Shown: positions 43,734 through 53,509, numbered from the stretch's first letter. The stretch: DNA of 64,000 nucleotides from Paenibacillus_V sp046244365 (GCF_046244365.1 NZ_CP176395.1:3038001-3102000); one strand, 5' to 3'. Notes: a model not told the origin generated them from the sequence alone. Numbers and translations are program-made.

Positions 43734-44654
43734 ATGGTAAAAGACGGCGTATGGCCTACGATGATTACCCCGTTTACGGAAACGGGCGAGATCGATTACG
43801 AAACGCTGGAGCAATTGATCGAGTGGTATATCGGCAAAGGCGTGAGCGGATTGTTTGCGGTTTGCCAGTCAAGCGAGATGTTCCATCTGTCGCTGGATGA
43901 GCGGGTGCGGCTTGCCCGGTTCGTTCGCGAACGGGCTGCCCGACGGGTTCAGGTCATCGCCTCCGGCCATATATCGGAGTCTATGGAGGATCAGGTGAAC
44001 GAAATCCGCGCCATCTCGGCGGAAGGAATCGAAGCTTTCGTCATCGTCAGCAACCGGCTGGCCAGCCGCGAGGAAGCGGACGACGTTTGGAAGCGGAATG
44101 CCGACCGATTGCTTCGCGAAGTGCCGGACGTAAGCTTCGGCATCTATGAATGCCCGTATCCTTATAAGCGTCTGCTATCTCCGGAACTGTTGAAGTGGTG
44201 CGCGGAAACGGGACGGTTCCTGTTTCTGAAGGACACATGCTGCGATCTGAAGCAGCTCGAAGCCAAGTTGAACGCCGTGCGGGGGACGCGTCTGAAGCTG
44301 TTCAACGCGAATGCGGCTACGCTGCTGCAATCGCTGGACATGGGGGCAGCCGGATACAGCGGCGTGATGGCCAACTTCCATCCCGATCTATATGTACGCC
44401 TGCTGCAGCTGCAGCGGAGCCAACCGGAAGAAGCGGCAAGACTGCAGCAATTTCTCGGTTCGGCATCCGCCATCGAGCGCCAGCTTTATCCGTACAATGC
44501 CAAATATTATTTGCAACTGGAAGGCTTGCCGATCGGTTTACGCGGACGTTCCGGCGGTTCTGTCGGCCTGACCGCTTCTATGAAGCTGGAGATCGAGCAG
44601 CTCAGAGGGACGGAGAAGCAGTTCCGAACGATAATGAACGTTTCGGGATGGTGA
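43734..44654 (+). CDS. Dihydrodipicolinate synthase/N-acetylneuraminate lyase family aldolase
   Basis: About 306 residues, a TIM-barrel class I aldolase. PTMITPFTETGEIDYETLEQ at the start, Tyr138 in GIYECPYPYK and Schiff-base Lys166 in FLKDTCCD are the family's catalytic residues. The usual TT pair of the GxxGE/ST loop is replaced by VCQSSEMFHLS. In a sugar operon rather than a lysine operon it more likely cleaves or forms a 2-keto-3-deoxy sugar acid than making dihydrodipicolinate. GAGGG precedes ATG 43734 at eight bases. Overlaps the AraC gene by up to seven bases. Confidence 0.88.
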   Translation: MVKDGVWPTMITPFTETGEIDYETLEQLIEWYIGKGVSGLFAVCQSSEMFHLSLDERVRLARFVRERAARRVQVIASGHISESMEDQVNEIRAISAEGIEAFVIVSNRLASREEADDVWKRNADRLLREVPDVSFGIYECPYPYKRLLSPELLKWCAETGRFLFLKDTCCDLKQLEAKLNAVRGTRLKLFNANAATLLQSLDMGAAGYSGVMANFHPDLYVRLLQLQRSQPEEAARLQQFLGSASAIERQLYPYNAKYYLQLEGLPIGLRGRSGGSVGLTASMKLEIEQLRGTEKQFRTIMNVSGW

Positions 44655-45562
44655 CACTCATGCATCCAATCTCAAAAGACAGCCGTAAAAAGTTGTATGA
44701 GTTGGATCTGAGTTTTCAGAGCGGCAACGCTCATATTAAAGTCCATTGGTTCAGAATCAAAGAGAAAAAGGGAAGATTTATCGTCAAACGCCATTCGCAT
44801 GCCGCTGTGGAAATCCACTTCATTGCGAAGGGAAGCTGCCGGTTTTTGTTCGATCATGCGGAACATTTGCTGTACGAGGGGGATGCGATCGTGATCGCCC
44901 CCCATGTTTCTCATGCCCAACGGCATGTTGACGGACAGGAGCTGTTAACGTTTATTTTATGCTTCGATATCGAATTGGGGGGCGAGGATGACGAGTTTTC
45001 CTTTCTTTCCTCCCAATTTGCCGATGCGCTCCCGGTGCCTTTTGCCGTAGACGAAAAGACGCAGCGCTTATATTTCGATTCCCTAGAGGAAGCGACGCAG
45101 AGAAAAGACGGATTCATGACCGCAATCAAAAGCTTCTTTCTGACGATTTTGGTTGCTCTTTCCAGGCAAATGGCCGATGCTTCCAAAGCCCCCAAGGCTC
45201 CATACCAGCTAAAAATTAGAAAAAATATGAACGACAAGCGAATGGATGTGATACACGAACATCTGAGCAAGAAGAGATTCGACAAAATTACGGTAGCCGA
45301 TATTTCCAAGCTCATGGGACTAAGCGAGAAACAGCTCAATCGGATTGTCAAGGAATGCCATGATATGACGCCTAATAAGCTGATTGCGAAGTCGAAGCTG
45401 CAGGCTGCAAAAGCGCTGCTCGAAGATACGGAAATGACGATCCAGGAGATCTCGGAAAAATTGGGGTTCTCGAACGAATACTACTTTAACCGTTTTTTTA
45501 AAAGGGAAGAAGGCATGCCTCCGGGACTGTACAGGTCAAGCGTAAAGGATACCCGAAAGTGA
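44648..45562 (+). CDS. AraC family regulator with cupin sensor
   Basis: About 304 residues from ATG 44648, which overlaps the aldolase stop; ATG 44660 is the alternative. Cupin domain about 35-110 (VKRHSHAAVEIHFIAKGSCR; EGDAIVIAPHVSHAQ), C-terminal AraC domain about 200-295 (VADISKLMGLSEKQLNRIVK; IQEISEKLGFSNEYYFNRFF). A much longer frame upstream of this start lies within the aldolase gene in another frame and is not coding. A cytoplasmic second sensor for the transporter 3 operon, complementing the membrane-bound one. Confidence 0.88.
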   Translation: MVTLMHPISKDSRKKLYELDLSFQSGNAHIKVHWFRIKEKKGRFIVKRHSHAAVEIHFIAKGSCRFLFDHAEHLLYEGDAIVIAPHVSHAQRHVDGQELLTFILCFDIELGGEDDEFSFLSSQFADALPVPFAVDEKTQRLYFDSLEEATQRKDGFMTAIKSFFLTILVALSRQMADASKAPKAPYQLKIRKNMNDKRMDVIHEHLSKKRFDKITVADISKLMGLSEKQLNRIVKECHDMTPNKLIAKSKLQAAKALLEDTEMTIQEISEKLGFSNEYYFNRFFKREEGMPPGLYRSSVKDTRK

Positions 45563-45774
45563 ATGCCCCCTTTACAACAAGGGTGGTTTGTGAAACGGAG
45601 CGACACGCCAGGCATGCGTTTGGCCTCGCCTTTTCGCTTGCTCAAGTGCATATCCAGCCATACCCTGTGACCGCGCCCCCAAACGACTGATCAACTTCGG
45701 CAATCGCTTACTCGCTCCGATCGAATGTCCCAAAAAGACAAAAGGAAGTCCCAAAATGAAATTTTCTATCTCTG

Positions 45775-45788
45775 TGTAATCGTTTACA
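45775..45788. promoter_or_regulatory. cre-type catabolite operator
   Basis: TGTAATCGTTTACA, a full match to TGWAANCGNTNWCA, 41 bases before cassette A. No such site is seen before the paralogous cassette B at 58374. The rest of the 267-base gap holds a weak hairpin GCCCCCTT/AAGGGTGG (45565-45586). Confidence 0.75.
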
Positions 45789-45829
45789 TTAGTACGTGAA
45801 AGCAGAATTTCTTCTAGGGGGAAAAGCGA

Positions 45830-47467
45830 ATGAGGAGTAAAGGAGCCAGAATTGTCGCCTCTGCGATATGCACAGCTCTAGTCGGCGGAACGTTAATAGG
45901 TTGTACGGATACGAAGACAGCCGAAAAAAACAATCAAACTGCGGACAGCAAATTGCTCGACGGCGGCGTAACGAACGCTACGGGGTATCCGATCACCAAA
46001 GAACCCGTCACGTTAACCGTGGGAATTGCTTATGGAGCCCATATGGGCGATATCGCCAAGTACGACATCTGGAAGAAGATTGAAGAGAAGACAAACATCA
46101 AAATCAACTTGAAATTGTACAGCGATGCGGAAAAAACGAATCTGATGTTCAGCAGCCGGGATTTTCCGGATATCGGGTTCCGAATGGACGCCACGGGCCA
46201 GGCCATGGCGGACGCGATCGATGCGGGCGATATCATAGGGATCGAAAACCTGATGCAATACACGCCCACATGGAAAAAGTTTTTCGACACGAATCCGGAT
46301 TTGAAGCTGCAGGCGCTCATGCCGGACGGCAAGCTGTACGGCTTTCCCTACGCGGTCATTAACGAAACGTCCTATAACTTGCGAGATCAATGGTTTATCA
46401 ACAAAAAATGGCTCGATGAGCTGGGGCTCCAAATACCGACGACCACGGACGAATTCAAAAACGTGCTGACGGCTTTCAAAAATAATGCCGGTAAAGGCTC
46501 AATTCCCAAAAACGTCATCCCTTACTATGCGTTGTACGGCAACAGCATCGGCGGTCAGTTTGATATGTACGGAACGTTCGGGGTGTATGCACCCGGCAGC
46601 TATTTCATTGTTGAGGACGGAAAAATCAAGTCGCAGGCCACGAATCCCGATCTGAAGGAACCGATCAAATATATGGCCGATCTGTACAAGAACGGGCTGA
46701 TGGTTCCGGAATCGTTTACGGATGACTGGGGGAAATATACGGCCGCGATTTCATCCAATCCTCCCTTGGTGGGCTCGATGACCTCTTTTGTGGATCAAGG
46801 GCAGAACGTCAAGGACGGCAAATGGTGGTACCCGATGGCGCCCCTTAAGCCTTCCAACGGAAAAACGCCATACATCCGCCGCCAAACCAAAAGCATCTGG
46901 CCGAGAAACTTCGTCATCTTCAAAAACAACAAGTATCCGGTCGCATCGGCAAGATTGGCGGAGCTGCTGGCGGATCCGGAATGGTCTTTGACGGAGAACT
47001 ACGGCAGCCAGGGCGTACTGTGGAAGAAAAATGCCGACGGCAAATACGAGCTGCTGACCCCGACCGGCGAAGTGGCGGATGCCGATAAAGGGCTTGCCAA
47101 CTACGGAATAGCTCTTCTCGACGAGAACATGTTCAACAACAAGATCGTCAACGCCAATTTCACCAAAGAGGGAACGCGGGAATGGGCTTACATGAATATT
47201 TACAAGAAATTTTTGCCGGCCAAAGATCTGAACTACCCGCCGCTGCCTAGCGGATTGCTGAGCGAGAAGGAAAAGCTGCGAATGACGGATTTGAGCAAGT
47301 CGCTGAATGATTATATCAAGACGACGATCGCGGGCTGGATTTCAGGCAAAGGCAATATCGACGCCGAATGGGACGCTTATACGAAGAAGCTGAAAGACCT
47401 CGGACTGGATGAATACATGCAGCTGAACCAAAAACAGCTGGATGCCGCAAGCAAGCTGGGGAAATAA
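45830..47467 (+). CDS. Solute-binding lipoprotein, cassette A
   Basis: 545 residues; lipobox TLIGC (Cys about 25). Then TNATGYPITKEPVTLTVGIA and HMGDIAKYDIWKKIEEKTNI, shared almost word for word with the binding protein at 58374 (about 70 percent identical by eye). Ends YMQLNQKQLDAASKLGK. TAGGGGG precedes ATG 45830. It opens cassette A: binding protein, two permeases, BNR protein. LplA-type; cargo presumably an oligosaccharide released by the BNR proteins or beta-helix enzymes nearby. Confidence 0.93.
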   Translation: MRSKGARIVASAICTALVGGTLIGCTDTKTAEKNNQTADSKLLDGGVTNATGYPITKEPVTLTVGIAYGAHMGDIAKYDIWKKIEEKTNIKINLKLYSDAEKTNLMFSSRDFPDIGFRMDATGQAMADAIDAGDIIGIENLMQYTPTWKKFFDTNPDLKLQALMPDGKLYGFPYAVINETSYNLRDQWFINKKWLDELGLQIPTTTDEFKNVLTAFKNNAGKGSIPKNVIPYYALYGNSIGGQFDMYGTFGVYAPGSYFIVEDGKIKSQATNPDLKEPIKYMADLYKNGLMVPESFTDDWGKYTAAISSNPPLVGSMTSFVDQGQNVKDGKWWYPMAPLKPSNGKTPYIRRQTKSIWPRNFVIFKNNKYPVASARLAELLADPEWSLTENYGSQGVLWKKNADGKYELLTPTGEVADADKGLANYGIALLDENMFNNKIVNANFTKEGTREWAYMNIYKKFLPAKDLNYPPLPSGLLSEKEKLRMTDLSKSLNDYIKTTIAGWISGKGNIDAEWDAYTKKLKDLGLDEYMQLNQKQLDAASKLGK

Positions 47468-47533
47468 ACCGATGAACCGGGCGGTACCGCCGAAACTCGC
47501 AGAAGGGAGTGGAAAACCATCAATCCGGAACAA

Positions 47534-48475
47534 GTGATGACAACGAACACTTCCGTCAAACTAATCAGCAAAAAACTGCTTAAAGTCAAAGAAAACATCG
47601 GCTTGTACTTTCTCGTGCTTCCCGCGCTGATCTACGTCATTCTGTTTGATTACGTGCCTTTATACGGCGTGTTGATCTCATTCGAGAATTTCAAGCCGAT
47701 CAAAGGAATTTGGGGAAGCGAATGGGTCGGCCTGTATCATTTCGAGCGGTTATTCAAACTCGATATCTTTTGGGTGCTGATCAAAAACACATTGTCGTTA
47801 AGCCTTTACTCGCTGATCGCAGGCTTCCCGATTCCGATCATTCTTGCTCTGGCGCTGAACAGCGCCACGAGCAAGAAATTCAAGAAAGTCGTGCAAACCG
47901 TCACGTATGCGCCCCATTTTATTTCAACGGTCATTTTGGTAGGGATGCTGAATGTGTTTCTATCCCCCCGCTTGGGGGTGGTCAGCCAGCTGTTGAATGC
48001 CGCCGGCATTATCGACGGTCCGCTCATGACGTTGACGAATCCGAACGCTTTCAGCCATCTGTACGTTTGGTCGGGCATTTGGCAGGGAATGGGATGGGGG
48101 AGCATCATTTACCTGGCGGCGCTTTCGGGCGTCGATCCTTCCCTGCACGAGGCGGCGACGGTCGACGGCGCCAACAAGTTTCAACGGGCGTGGTATATCG
48201 ATCTGCCTTCCATTATGCCGACGATTGTGACGCTATTGATTTTAAGCTGCGGGGGCATATTGGGCGTCGGGTTCGAGAAAGCGTTTCTGATGCAAAATTC
48301 GTTGAACTTAGAAACATCCGAAGTCATCTCGACTTATGTGTACAAGGTCGGCTTGCTGCAATCCCAATTCAGCTTTTCCGCGGCGGTCGGGCTGTTTAAT
48401 TCGATCATCAATTTGATTTTGCTGCTGACCGTCAACCAATTGGCCAAGAAATTGGGCCAAAACGGCATTTTCTGA
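47534..48475 (+). CDS. ABC sugar permease, LplB-like, cassette A
   Basis: 313 residues from ATG 47534; six membrane segments; ENIGLYFLVLPALIYVILFD near the start and EAA loop HEAATVDGANKFQRAWYIDL. The ATG has no clear ribosome binding site. GAAGGGAG lies before an in-frame ATC at 47519, and the reading from there (INPEQV) lines up with the N-terminus of the paralogue at 60142, so a rare ATC start is possible. Paralogue of 60142. Confidence 0.92.
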   Translation: MMTTNTSVKLISKKLLKVKENIGLYFLVLPALIYVILFDYVPLYGVLISFENFKPIKGIWGSEWVGLYHFERLFKLDIFWVLIKNTLSLSLYSLIAGFPIPIILALALNSATSKKFKKVVQTVTYAPHFISTVILVGMLNVFLSPRLGVVSQLLNAAGIIDGPLMTLTNPNAFSHLYVWSGIWQGMGWGSIIYLAALSGVDPSLHEAATVDGANKFQRAWYIDLPSIMPTIVTLLILSCGGILGVGFEKAFLMQNSLNLETSEVISTYVYKVGLLQSQFSFSAAVGLFNSIINLILLLTVNQLAKKLGQNGIF

Positions 48476-48487
48476 GGAGGGGATAAG

Positions 48488-49390
48488 GTGTTCGCCGATG
48501 TGCGCAGAAGCAGGGCCGATGTTGTTTATGATGTTATTAATGTTACTTTTCTGGCCCTGTTGTTGGTTATCGTGCTCTATCCGTTATATTTTGTTGTGAT
48601 CGCCTCCTTCAGCGATCCTGCAGCTGTCGGAACAGGGAAAGTGGTTTTGTTTCCCGCAGGGTTCAATTTGTACGGGTACGATTTGATTTTCAAGTATAAG
48701 CAGCTGTGGATCGGATATCGGAATACCGTCTTTTATACGATCGGAGGTACGGCGCTCAGCGTCTCCCTTACGCTTATGACCGCCTATGCGTTCTCGCGGA
48801 AGGATATGGTCGGGCGGGGGTTCATCGTTACGCTGTTTATTATCCCCATGTTCATACACGGGGGGCTTATTCCCACGTATTTGCTGGTACGGAAGCTTCA
48901 TCTGATCGATAATCCGCTGACCGTCATTATCCTCGGCTGCGTCAGCATGTGGAACATCATCATTACCCGGACTTTTTTTCAATCGACGATCCCGCAGGAA
49001 TTGTTCGAAGCCGCGAAAATGGACGGGTGCGGCAACATCGGTTATTTTACGAAAGTCGTTCTGCCGCTGTCCAAAGCAATCATAGCCGTGCTTGTCGTGT
49101 TCAGTGCGGTCGGGCATTGGAACTCGTTTTTTAACGCCTTGATTTACCTAAACGATAGAAATCTAATCCCGCTTCAACTGGTGCTGAGAGAAATTTTGAC
49201 CAGCCAGACGCAGATGATGCAGCAGCTTGAATTGGGGATCGGGGACCAGGATATGGCGCAAAAAACGTTCCTGGCCGAATCCGTCAAATACGGCATCATT
49301 ATCGTATCGAGCTTACCGGTGTTTTGCATTTATCCTTTTGCCCAAAAGTATTTTGTCAAAGGGGTTATGATCGGCTCGCTGAAAGGTTAG
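48488..49390 (+). CDS. ABC sugar permease, YtcP-like, cassette A
   Basis: 300 residues from GTG 48488 behind GAGGAGGGG. Six membrane segments; EAA loop FEAAKMDGCGNIGYFTKVVL; ends KYFVKGVMIGSLKG. Near-duplicate of the permease at 61125. The stop is four bases before the BNR gene's site, so the cassette is one transcript. Confidence 0.93.
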   Translation: MFADVRRSRADVVYDVINVTFLALLLVIVLYPLYFVVIASFSDPAAVGTGKVVLFPAGFNLYGYDLIFKYKQLWIGYRNTVFYTIGGTALSVSLTLMTAYAFSRKDMVGRGFIVTLFIIPMFIHGGLIPTYLLVRKLHLIDNPLTVIILGCVSMWNIIITRTFFQSTIPQELFEAAKMDGCGNIGYFTKVVLPLSKAIIAVLVVFSAVGHWNSFFNALIYLNDRNLIPLQLVLREILTSQTQMMQQLELGIGDQDMAQKTFLAESVKYGIIIVSSLPVFCIYPFAQKYFVKGVMIGSLKG

Positions 49391-49399
49391 GAGGTGGCG

Positions 49400-50620
49400 A
49401 TGATGAAACCGCTTGCAAATGAATTTGTCAAAATCTATGAATCCGCCGATCCGTCGTCCGTCTATTGCTACAGTCCCGGCATCGTCCGGCTTGCATCGGG
49501 CCGTCTCGTCGTAACCATGGACCTTGGCGGTCCCGGCGTGCAGCCGCCCCACGGGAAAATATTCACGTCGGATGACCGAGGGAAAACGTGGATGCACCGG
49601 GGAGACTTTCCGTTCGTGCACGCAAGGCCGTTCGTTGCAGGCGGCGCGTTGTACGTATTGGGGCATAACGGCGATCTGGCGATCATGCGCTCCGATAACG
49701 ACGGAGAAAGCTGGACGGAGCCGGAAAGCCTGACGCGCGGGGAGCAGTGGCATCAAGCGCCTTGCAACGTTCACTATGCGAACGGATCGGTCTATCTGGT
49801 CATGGAGAAGCGCCTTCACGGCAAAATTGAAGTATGGGCGGTCGGCGAATTGGCGCCGGTCCTGATGCGCGGCCGAACGGACGCGGACTTGACCCGCGCC
49901 GAAAATTGGACGTTTTCTTCGGAGCTTGCCTTTTGCGACGCCGTTCCTGCGGAGACATTGGATTATTTCGGCGTTCCGTTCTTTCATGCAGATCCTATGC
50001 GGTATATCGATATCTCGCCTGGCAGAGGCTGCGCCCCGGCAGGATGGCTCGAGACTAACGTGTTGCAATTCGCCGATCCCGACCATGTTTGGCATGATCC
50101 GAGCGGCAGGACGTTCCACCTGTGGATGCGGGCGCATACGGGCGGAAGCGGCTATGCCGCGATCGCCAAGGTCGTCGAGCAGGAGGACGGCTCGATGACA
50201 ACGATGCTGGAGACCGTCCCGTCGGGGAAACGGGTAGCATTCGTTCCTTGTCCGGGCGGTCAAATGAAATTCCACATCCTTTATGACGATGTGACGCGGC
50301 TGTTCTGGCTGCTCAGCACGCAGGCGACGGATAGCATGACGCGGGCGGAACGGCTGCCGGCCGACCGGTACAATCTCCCGAACAATGAGCGGACGCGGCT
50401 GCAGCTTCATTTTTCCAAGAACGGCATCGATTGGTGCTTTGCCGGTCTCGTCGCGTCAGGTAGAGCGGCAAGGGAGTCCCGGCATTATGCGGCGATGGCG
50501 ATTGACGGCGAGGATTTGCATATCGTCAGCCGGTCGGGCGACGGGCGGGCATACAGCGCGCATAACGGCAATTTCATTTCGTTTCACACCGTCAGAGATT
50601 TTCGCGAGCTTGTTTATTGA
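49400..50620 (+). CDS. BNR-type beta-propeller protein (sialidase-like fold), cassette A
   Basis: About 406 residues; GGAGG precedes ATG 49400 (ATG 49403 is equally good and matches the paralogue's start). Asp-box-like repeats: TSDDRGKTWMHRGDFPF and RSDNDGESWTEP are clear. No signal peptide, so cytoplasmic. GRGCAPAGWLETNV and FHLWMRAHTGGSGYAAIAKV are conserved with the paralogue at 62082. Probable glycosidase or lyase of a propeller family; the canonical sialidase Arg triad and Tyr/Glu pair cannot be placed, and an unsaturated-uronic or rhamnose-type substrate is possible. Function inferred from fold and context only. Confidence 0.8.
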   Translation: MMKPLANEFVKIYESADPSSVYCYSPGIVRLASGRLVVTMDLGGPGVQPPHGKIFTSDDRGKTWMHRGDFPFVHARPFVAGGALYVLGHNGDLAIMRSDNDGESWTEPESLTRGEQWHQAPCNVHYANGSVYLVMEKRLHGKIEVWAVGELAPVLMRGRTDADLTRAENWTFSSELAFCDAVPAETLDYFGVPFFHADPMRYIDISPGRGCAPAGWLETNVLQFADPDHVWHDPSGRTFHLWMRAHTGGSGYAAIAKVVEQEDGSMTTMLETVPSGKRVAFVPCPGGQMKFHILYDDVTRLFWLLSTQATDSMTRAERLPADRYNLPNNERTRLQLHFSKNGIDWCFAGLVASGRAARESRHYAAMAIDGEDLHIVSRSGDGRAYSAHNGNFISFHTVRDFRELVY

Positions 50621-50651
50621 AGCAGAACGATAATCAAGGGAGGAAGTTTTC

Positions 50652-53492
50652 ATGATGAGGGCAAAAAGGAAGGGCAAGGCTTTACTTGTTCTATTCACGG
50701 CGCTTTTCGTTTTGTTTGCCGGAATCCCCGTCGCTATCGCCAACAATTATGCGGACGTATTCAAGTCGCAGATCGATTACTCCGATGCAAGCACGGGCGT
50801 CTACATCGGGAGTCCCAGTCTTGTGAAGCTCTCCGACGGGACGCTGCTTGCGAGCGATGACGACTTCGGACCGAACGCATCGAACAAAACGACCAAAGTT
50901 TTTCGTTCTACGGACGACGGAGCCACATGGTCGCAAACGGCTACGATTGTCGGCCAATATTGGAGCACGCTGTTCGAACATAACGGGGCCGTCTACTTGC
51001 TTGGAACCAACTATAGCCTCGGCTCCATCGCCATCCGCAAAAGCACCGACGGCGGCATGACCTGGAGCGACGCCTCGATTCTTTATCAAGGGGATGACAA
51101 AAACGTCAAATATCACACGGCGCCTACGCCGGTGGTGGAAGCGAACGGACGCATCTATAAGGGGTTCGAGGTATTATATCCATGGGGAATGTGGGCGTTT
51201 ATCGTTTCTGCATCGGACACGGCAGACTTGATGGATCCTTCGAGCTGGACAAAATCGAACGAATCCGACGTCAATCTGTATATCGAAGGCAATGCCGTAG
51301 TCGGGCCGGACGGCCAGGTGTGGGATGTGCTCAGGCGTTCGGTGATCAATCGCGCAGGCATATACAAGCTCGGCGCGGACAACAAGACGTTTACCAAATA
51401 CGGGGAATTCGACTTCCCCGGGGGTGACGTGAAGTTCACGATCCGTTACGATGCTGCCTCCGGCAAATATATTGCGCTCGTCAATGAGCATACCGATTAC
51501 AACGTGACGCAAAACAACCAGCGCAACGTGCTGTCGCTCATTTACTCGACGGATCTTGTCCATTGGACCCGCGGCAAGCTGCTCATCCAGGAAGACGAGA
51601 ACTTGAGTTGGGCGAATTCGACCGCGAAGGACGGCTTCCAATACGTCGATTGGCAGTTTGAGGGCAACGATCTGATCTATGTTTCCCGCACTTCCTACAA
51701 CGGGGCTAACTCCAAGCACAATTCCAATCGGATGACGTTCCACCGCCTTGCCGATTTCCGCAATGTTTTGCAGCCCGCCGGTTTGGTCGGAGACTATTCC
51801 TTCAACGGCTACTCGCACGACGATTCGGCCCAAGGGAACGATCCGATCCGCGTTGGCACGAGCGGGTATGCAGCCGGGAAGTACGGGCAGGCGATAAGCA
51901 TGAACGGGACGGATTACCTTGACATGCACTACATGATCGGCAATGAAATCGCCAATGCCGACGCGGTATCCGTCAGCGTATGGATCAACCCGAGCCTGAT
52001 GCCGGCGCAAGGATCACGCTATGATATTCTCGGCACGCGCATCGATGGCACGCAGGCGGGGCTCGAGTTGATCGTCGACTCCGATGCGATCCGGCTCGGA
52101 GCGCGTAGCGACAAGACCGACAGCTACCAGAGCAAGAGCATGGGCTTCAACAGCCCGAATTCGTGGCATCATATCGTTGGGGTCGCCGATTTCAAGAATA
52201 AGTCCATCAAGCTGTATTTGGACAGAACGGAGCAGTCTCCCGGCGGAACGTTCGCTTTCGGCCAAGACTATTACCGGCGTTATTCCCCTTCCCAGGAGGA
52301 TCGCATCGGCATGAATCCCGGAGGCGGCGAAAACTTCGTCGGCATGCTGGATGAATTGAAATTATACCGCAAAGCATTGACGCAGACGGAAATCGACAGT
52401 TTGTACTATAATTTCGACGCGACGGCTCCCGTCACCGCAGCGACCGTATCGCCTGCCCAGCCGGACGGAAAGAACGGCTGGTATGTGCAGCCGGTTACGG
52501 TATCGCTGGGCGCCTCCGATGACAGCTCAGGAGTAGTGTCATCCGCTTACAGTTCGGACGGCGGGGCGACCTGGCAGACGTATACGGGTCCCGTAATGTT
52601 CGACCAGGATGGCGAGTATGCACTCAGCTACCGTTCGACGGATAACGCGGGGAATGTTGAAGCGGCGAAGACGGTCGCGTTCAAGATCGACAGGACCGCG
52701 CCGACCGCGAAGGTCGCATACGGCGGTACGGCGGCCGACGGCCAAGTCGTCGCGACCGTTACGCCAAGCGAACCGGTGACGATTACGAACAATGGGGGTT
52801 CACCCAGCTACACCTTTTATTACAATGGCAGCTTCACTTTTGAATTTACGGATGCTGCGGGTAACAAGGGTACGGCGACGGCTGTTGTAAACAGCTTTCC
52901 GTCCGCAAGCACGGGTGCGCCGGGAAAGCCCGTTCTGTCCGATGACAATGGGTACGATACCGGCATCTTTGACGGCAATTACAACGTCGCCATGAATATG
53001 TGGTGGGGCAATAACGGCAGAGTTTACAAGCTGTACGAAAATGACGTCCTGATCGATACCCGCATCCTGACGGACCGGTCGCCGAATGCCCAGTCTACCG
53101 TAACGGCGGTGACCTATAAGTCGAACGGCACGTACCGGTACTACGCCGAGCTGACCAATGCTTACGGCACCACGCGAAGCGATGTTTGGAACGTCAACGT
53201 CACCCAAGCAGCTCCTGCCAAAGCGGTGCTTGCCAATGACAACTGGGACGGGGACGGAAATTTCAACGTCACCATGAACATGTGGTGGGGGACGAACGGG
53301 ACGACATACCGGTTGTACGAAAACGGCGTGCTGATCGATACGAAGGCGCTCACAGGCGCATCGCCGCAAACCCAATCGGCCGTTACGGCGATTCAAGGCA
53401 AGCCGGCCGGTACGTACGAGTACCGGTGCGAGCTCGTCAATTACGCGGGAGCGACTTCGAGCGAGACGATGATCATGCAGGTAACCAAGTAA
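50652..53492 (+). CDS. Secreted multidomain BNR/LamG protein
   Basis: 946 residues. Signal peptide about 1-31 (LLVLFTALFVLFAGIPVAIA). Beta-propeller with Asp-boxes about 32-375 (RSTDDGATWSQ, KSTDGGMTWSD, YSTDLVHWTRG). LamG/concanavalin-like domain about 380-595 (VGDYSFNGYSHDDSAQGNDP ... GMLDELKLYRKALTQTEID). Ig-like repeats about 600-735, the first with DGGATWQTYTG and STDNAGNVE (OmpL47-like). Then two copies of a 90-residue module about 755-850 and 855-946, each with NMWWG(N/T)NG and KLYENDVLID or RLYENGVLID, resembling C-terminal carbohydrate-binding Fn3-like modules of chitinases. No cell-wall anchor seen. Likely the extracellular depolymerase or exo-hydrolase feeding cassettes A and B. 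GGGAGG precedes ATG 50652. Confidence 0.85.
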   Translation: MMRAKRKGKALLVLFTALFVLFAGIPVAIANNYADVFKSQIDYSDASTGVYIGSPSLVKLSDGTLLASDDDFGPNASNKTTKVFRSTDDGATWSQTATIVGQYWSTLFEHNGAVYLLGTNYSLGSIAIRKSTDGGMTWSDASILYQGDDKNVKYHTAPTPVVEANGRIYKGFEVLYPWGMWAFIVSASDTADLMDPSSWTKSNESDVNLYIEGNAVVGPDGQVWDVLRRSVINRAGIYKLGADNKTFTKYGEFDFPGGDVKFTIRYDAASGKYIALVNEHTDYNVTQNNQRNVLSLIYSTDLVHWTRGKLLIQEDENLSWANSTAKDGFQYVDWQFEGNDLIYVSRTSYNGANSKHNSNRMTFHRLADFRNVLQPAGLVGDYSFNGYSHDDSAQGNDPIRVGTSGYAAGKYGQAISMNGTDYLDMHYMIGNEIANADAVSVSVWINPSLMPAQGSRYDILGTRIDGTQAGLELIVDSDAIRLGARSDKTDSYQSKSMGFNSPNSWHHIVGVADFKNKSIKLYLDRTEQSPGGTFAFGQDYYRRYSPSQEDRIGMNPGGGENFVGMLDELKLYRKALTQTEIDSLYYNFDATAPVTAATVSPAQPDGKNGWYVQPVTVSLGASDDSSGVVSSAYSSDGGATWQTYTGPVMFDQDGEYALSYRSTDNAGNVEAAKTVAFKIDRTAPTAKVAYGGTAADGQVVATVTPSEPVTITNNGGSPSYTFYYNGSFTFEFTDAAGNKGTATAVVNSFPSASTGAPGKPVLSDDNGYDTGIFDGNYNVAMNMWWGNNGRVYKLYENDVLIDTRILTDRSPNAQSTVTAVTYKSNGTYRYYAELTNAYGTTRSDVWNVNVTQAAPAKAVLANDNWDGDGNFNVTMNMWWGTNGTTYRLYENGVLIDTKALTGASPQTQSAVTAIQGKPAGTYEYRCELVNYAGATSSETMIMQVTK

Positions 53493-53509
53493 ATCTGACC
53501 GATTTTATT

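Noticed and set aside
44195..44647. Upstream extension of the AraC gene frame
   Set aside because: Lies within the aldolase gene in a different frame; Arg-rich nonsense composition.
45572..45754. 60-codon minus-strand frame with PFVFLGHSIGAS
   Set aside because: GHSIG resembles a thioesterase/alpha-beta hydrolase elbow, but no ribosome binding site, no extension of homology and it overlaps the operon's 3' hairpin.
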